Part shown: positions 59,205 to 64,000 of the stretch, piece after piece
Layout of the letters: each line of letters opens with the position of its first letter
Position numbering within the stretch: position 1 is the stretch's first letter
NCBI GenBank assembly: GCA_958295665.1
Contig: OY282560.1
Coordinates: forward strand, 206,816,420-206,880,419
Origin: Tipula vernalis
Taxonomy: Eukaryota > Arthropoda > Insecta > Diptera > Tipulidae
Length of the DNA stretch: 64,000 nucleotides
Direction of reading: 5' to 3'
The notes under the pieces: model-generated
What the model saw: the letters and a program-made list of their open reading frames with translations, nothing else
What the model was told of the DNA's origin: nothing
The model's database searches: none
Made by a program: the position numbers and the translations under genes

Positions 59205-60990
59205 ATGGTTGCGGTGGCAGACCTTAAGACATCATACCACAGCCGCTTATTCATAACCGATCCCACTAATAGAATGACATTTTTGATCGACACTGGCGCG
59301 GACCTTTCTATTATCCCATTTCGAAATTTCATTACATGTAATATAAAAAAATCACATCTAGTTTTATCGGCTACCAATGGCACAACTATTAATACCTACG
59401 GTAGCAAACTACTACAGGTAAATATTGGACTCAAACGTAGATTCACTCATGCTTTTATACTAGCAGATGTGAACCGTCCAATAATTGGCGCTGATTTCCT
59501 GAGTAAATTCTGACTACTTTTTGATCTGAAAAACAACGCGACTAAGCTGTCAATCAATGCCACAATGGTTTGCGTCGATACACCGACACCAATCAATTTC
59601 ACAGTCAACAACGGTTACGGCACTCTGCTCAAACAATTTCCCTCACTCACAGCAGAGCCGAACTATAATTTGCCAGTCCGACACAACGCGGTCCACCAAA
59701 TTGTCACAGCAGGCCATCTTCCCGTGTCAAAACCACGCAGGCTAGATCCACTCCGCCACAAACCCGCATTCGCAGAATTCCAACACATGGTGGAATTAGG
59801 GATTTGCAAGCCACCTGCATCTCCCGCATCTTGTCCTCTGCACTTGGTGAAAAAGAAAGATGACGATTGGCGACCATGTGTTGATTATCGGCGACTAAAC
59901 ACGGTAACAACACCTGATCCTGTTATTCGATACCCCACATACAAAATTTCTCCATGCAATTACATAGATGCAAATTTTTTTCAAAAATCGATCTTATCAG
60001 AGCCTATCATTTAATTCCCGTTCCACCTGAAGACGTTCATAAAACGGCGATCACAACCCTGTTTGGCCTATTCGAATTCACCCGAATGCAATTCGGTTCA
60101 CGCAAGGCCGCTCAAACGTTTCAGCGTTTCATGAACGAAGTCGCACGTGATTTAGACTTCGTTTTCGTCTACATCGACGACATTCTTGTAGCTTCACACT
60201 CTGAGGAACAGCACAAACTTCACCTGGAACAACTCTTCCTCGAGTTAACTGAGTTTGATGTTCATCCACTCTTGATTTCCTCAGCCACAAGATTACCCCT
60301 AATGGTATTCGGCCGTCTGAAGAACGAATTAACACCATTAGGGAACTCCCAGCTCCTACTTCAGTCGACTACCACCGATTTATACCAAAACTCGCACAAA
60401 CACTCGCACTATTCACAGTCATTTGGCAGCTTTACTCAGAAAGCCCTAGACAGCCAAGAACTTCTCTTCGCCCGACGAATGTCAACACGCATTCAGGTCG
60501 CTTAAAACTGAATTGACCAGATAACACTTCTGGCACATCCATTGAGTGACTCCAAGCTCAGCTTAACTACTGACGCTTCAAATACTGCTGTCGGTGCAGT
60601 ACTGCAATAGTACAATAACGAGTGTTGGGAGCCGCTGGGTTTTTTCTACAAAAAACTCTCGGATACCGAAAAGAAATATTCCGCATTCGATCGGGAATTA
60701 CTCGCAATATATCAGGCAGTCAAACACTTCAGATATTTTGTCGAGGGTCTTGACTTCACCATTTATACCGACCATAAACCTCTGACTAGGGCAATTCAGT
60801 CTAAAACTGAACGTAGTCCGAGCAATCTCGCCACTTGGATTACATTAGTCAATTTACCACAGACATTCAACATGTTCAAGGACATGACAACGTTGTCGCG
60901 GACACACTATCCCGCAATACCGACAACGAAACAGTCGAGACAAATTTCGACTGAAACAAAATCGCAAACACACAAAAAGCTGATTTAGAA
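59205..60990 (+). pseudogene. CsRn1-clade gypsy protease, RT and RNase H
   Basis: The protease keeps its active site (FLIDTGADLSIIPF) and RPIIGADFLSKF, then a stop at 59511. RT has WRPCVDYRRLNTVTTPD, a frameshift near 59990, DLIRAYHLIPVPPEDVHKTA, FEFTRMQFGSRKAAQTFQRF and YIDDILVASHSEEQ (about 60170). Frames scramble after about 60250. RNase H returns as LTTDASNTAVGAVLQ (stop at 60608), FDRELLAIYQAVKHFRYFVE and YTDHKPLTRAIQ. The frame shifts again near 60810. RT catalytic residues are present, but the polyprotein is dead. Confidence 0.88.
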
Positions 60991-61060
60991 CTTCAGAATT
61001 TATTTTCTGGTTCCGAATGTCAACACTAGTTCATCAAAGAAACTAGAGCTTTTTAAACTG

Positions 61061-61695
61061 TGTAATGACATATTACATTTCTCATTTCATATAGTAAACA
61101 AACAAACGCATTCCAATCGTTTGTAAATGGGAAATATAAGTAGTATATTATTTGTTAGTGTAACTAGTGATAGTAAAATTTGAATCAGCAATGTTGAAAT
61201 ATAATCATACATTTTTATTTCAATAAGCGCGTGTACAAAGATGTTATTGTTGTAATCAATGTAATAAAATTAAACGCGTGCAAATACAATTGTAAGTGTA
61301 ATAAATTATAAATGCGCTGATCGAATATTTTAATATTGAATATAATTTTGTCAATTAAACAAATTAATAAGTAAAGTAAATTTCAATCAGAGAATAAATT
61401 ACACATTAAATTTAAGTATATAAACTGTAAAATTTTGTAAACAAAAAAAGAATATATTTGGATCTAGTTGAGTGATCAACTAAATTAATTAGTTTCTTCT
61501 AAAAACAAGGAGCCACCCCGCTGAAACCAAGTTTCAATTAACTTTGCAATATAAGGTGGGTAAATGGCGAGGGCCAAATAGGCGCTTTAGTCGACGCAAG
61601 AAATTGCGTTAAGAAGCGTAGGCCACTCTTCACCCTTGGCTATAATAATAATTAACTACAAATAACCAATATCTAGAAATAAATATATCATTTCA
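61061..61695 (+). mobile_element. Solo LTR, 635 bp, inside gypsy pol
   Basis: It starts TGTAATGACATATTAC and ends ATATATCATTTCA, flanked by ACTG on both sides (61057-61060 and 61696-61699). Removing it with one ACTG makes the polyprotein continuous from KKLELFK to LPGLEIICETS. Its family differs from the LTR at 20523 and no internal sequence remains. Confidence 0.9.
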
Positions 61696-62830
61696 ACTGC
61701 CTGGCCTTGAAATCATCTGCGAAACATCTACTGGGAACAATCGTCCATACATAGCAGATTCATTACGTAGAACCATTTTCGACACATTACAAAACATCTC
61801 GCATCCTGGTGTGCGTGCAAGTCGTAAATTGATTACTGCTTGCTACTTTTGGCCTAGTATAAACAAAGACGTAGGCAATTGGGCTCAGTCTTGTTTATCC
61901 TGCCAACGTGTTAAAGTCCAACGGCACACAAAATCACCCCATGGACAATTTCAAATTCCACGTGGTCGATTCGAACACATCCACTTAGATATTGTAGGAC
62001 CACTTCCTCCGTCTAATGGATATACCTACTTGCTCACTTGTGTCGATCGCTTCATTCGCTGGCCTGAAGCATACTGCAAGACCAATATGTCAGCCGCAAC
62101 CATTGCCACCACTTTTGTCAACAATTATGTATCACGATTCGGCGTGCCCCTTCAAATCACAACTGATCAGGGAATGCAATTCGAGTCCAAACTTTTCACT
62201 GAGTTAACAAAACTCCTCGGATCACATCGGATACAGACAACGGCTTACCATTCACAAGCCAATGGCATGGTCGAACGCTTCCATCGGCAACTCCAAGCCT
62301 CACTAATGGCCAAAAGCAATACAATTAGTTGAAGCTCGGAAATACCAATCGTACTACTTGGAATCCGAGCAGCAGTGACAGAAGATCTGAAGTGTTAACC
62401 AGCGGAACTAGTTTATGGTCAAACCATCAAGCTACCCGATGAGTTCTTCGTCGAAAATCCCCTTTCACCTTTACCAACCAGCGACAGTCATCGACCAACT
62501 GCGGCAAACCAAAATCAACTCGTCAATCCAAACAAGATGACATTTTTGTTCCGAAATCATTCGATAACTGTGATTTTGTCTTTATTCGAACAGACAAGGT
62601 TCGAACCGGTTAATCTCCTGCCTATGAAGATTCATTTAAAGTCATTCGACGCCTTCGGAAATAATTTGTAGTATCGATTAATAGTAGTATAGAGAATACT
62701 GTGTTCGGCTTATCAAATATCAAGCTCACGAACCTCAAAATGGTCCGTATAGCTACTACACATTCATCTACTTCACATTTAATTCCTTGGAGAGGAGAAT
62801 CACTTGCGGGGGAGTCACGAAGCGATTCAC
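61696..62830 (+). pseudogene. CsRn1-clade gypsy integrase
   Basis: After the solo LTR: LPGLEIICETSTGNNRPYIA, the zinc-binding region (ISHPGVRASRKLI; CLSCQRVKVQRH), and an open core at 61811-62332 with IHLDIVGPLPPSNGYTYLLT (first Asp), ITTDQGMQFESKLFTE (second Asp) and TTAYHSQANGMVERFHRQLQ (Glu). So the D,D,E triad is intact. Stops at 62330, 62396 and others interrupt the C-terminal part, which ends in FVFIRTDKVRT and FKVIRRLRK. A polypurine-like tract (gagaggagaatcacttgcgg) near 62790 suggests the 3' LTR starts at about 62816. Confidence 0.88.
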
Positions 62831-64000
62831 TCATTCATTTAAACCTTCATTCATTCATTCCATCACCAAAATAATTAATAACTAAATAAATTCAAATTCA
62901 AATGTCCCTACATTATTGGCCTCCTACCTTACCGATCTATTTCAGTTCAGTGTTTCGCCCGCGAAGTTTTTTCGCACAAACTCTTTTTCATGAACTGGTA
63001 CAGCTTTCATGTAAAATTAAAAAATAATATTACATAGTTTCGCAATGGTGAAAAATAGTTCATAAATAAATTCACTAATATAAATTCAGTGTAAAACAAG
63101 CATTTGTTAACTGGTTAAATATAAAATTATAAATAAAACCTAACATACAAGTGTACAACTAAATTTAATATTTTTTTGATATATTTATAATAAAAACATT
63201 TAAAATTAAAACTACAAAGTTATGTACTTTATTTCGTCAAAGTACACGATTACTTTTTTAGGGTTGGTAAACTCCTTGCATTTGATCGCAACAAATGGCT
63301 GAATGCTATTACATTCGCTTTCCTTGTTTTGAAGAAAATTTATTGTGAAAAACCGCCGCACATCATTCTCCTAAGATAGTAGATTTTTTTATAAATACAT
63401 TGAGTACGTCATACAACACCAATTATTTAGTAAACACCCTACTGTGGCTGTGGCATCGATAAAGACTACAACATGTGAAACCCGGTGCTTGTTTTAGAGG
63501 GGCCAGTTTAGTATGGTATTGTATGAAGCCTATAGTGCGATGAAACCATTGGTGGTCAGTCACTACTTTTATAAAATGGACCTGCTCTAATATTCCAGTC
63601 GTTATCGACCTCACAATGAGAGTGAATAATAAATTTGATGAATGTCTTTCGGTCGATACACACTTGAGGGATTTTTTAATATAGTGAAATGATGTATGTC
63701 AATTGAGTTTTTTTTGTATGGAAATCTATAGTGATGTAGATGTTTGACCTGATAGATTTAAGTGTCTGTTGTTTGAGCCCAACAATTGTCGAATCTAAAA
63801 AAAAATAAATAAAATTAGAAATTTAATTATTATCAAAATTTATAGAGAAAATTGTATATACTTATATTATTATAATAGGTTATGTTATTGTTTTGTTGAC
63901 AACACAAATGTAAATATATCCTTTTCTAAATAATTTTGTAATAGCCCAAATAATAAATTAAATTCACAGCTGTCACCTATTGTAAACACTGATACATCAT
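62831..64000. other. AT-rich sequence, possible 3' LTR at the left
   Basis: The first few hundred bases may be the 3' LTR of the CsRn1-clade element. No gene is supported. The short frame at 63423-63614 shows no motif. Confidence 0.45.

Noticed and set aside
62816..63300. Definite 3' LTR of the CsRn1-clade element
   Set aside because: A polypurine-like tract precedes it, but I could not align it with the candidate 5' LTR at 55018-55583.

Overview
This window looks like AT-rich insect nuclear DNA, probably from a true fly. That is an inference from the transposon repertoire, the very low GC, and fly-like simple sequence such as the gtatgtacatatgtatat string near 47047. I found no convincing host gene, rRNA or tRNA. 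Almost every coding signal belongs to a transposable element, nearly all are broken, and many sit inside one another, so the window reads as a nested transposon graveyard.

Layout. 1-1344: non-coding. 1345-5360 (-) and 5537-7135 (+): two BEL/Pao retrotransposon remnants pointing away from each other. 9398-13351: a PIF/Harbinger transposon with 60-bp inverted ends, whose transposase gene is split by a 1302-bp mariner (10814-12115). 14442-17947: a Tc1-type element with inverted arms of about 1.07 kb that are themselves partly palindromic. 18470-21300: a degenerate tandem repeat interrupted by a four-unit palindrome (19700-20364) and a solo LTR (20523-20966). 22925-23350 (-): an unrecognised coding remnant. 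23641-25675 (-): a deleted Ty3/gypsy element abutting a third BEL/Pao remnant (to about 29480), which contains a Jockey/CR1-like LINE. 32283-33688: about 201 copies of a 7-bp repeat. 33880-35190: a fourth BEL/Pao remnant.

35188-45290: an inverted-repeat frame holding a second Harbinger element, which in turn holds a full-length but defective Ty3/gypsy element (39202-44436, gag with an N-terminal SAP-like domain). 48109-50452: a Chapaev-like (CMC) element with CACAGTG ends and an AAAT duplication. 51183-54717: one pair of Tc1-type inverted ends enclosing both a Tc1 transposase and a separate tyrosine recombinase. 55018-55600: a candidate LTR and primer-binding site. 55963-58008: a DNA element with roughly 320-340 bp inverted ends. 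58240-62830 (+): a CsRn1-clade Ty3/gypsy element interrupted by a 635-bp solo LTR.

The genes do not form a pathway; they are parts of independent selfish elements. Target duplications and interruptions give an order of events: Harbinger before mariner; inverted-repeat frame before Harbinger before gypsy; CsRn1 element before solo LTR; BEL/Pao before LINE. The most unusual structures are the Tc1-plus-tyrosine-recombinase element, the Tc1 element with kilobase palindromic arms, and the pure heptamer array.
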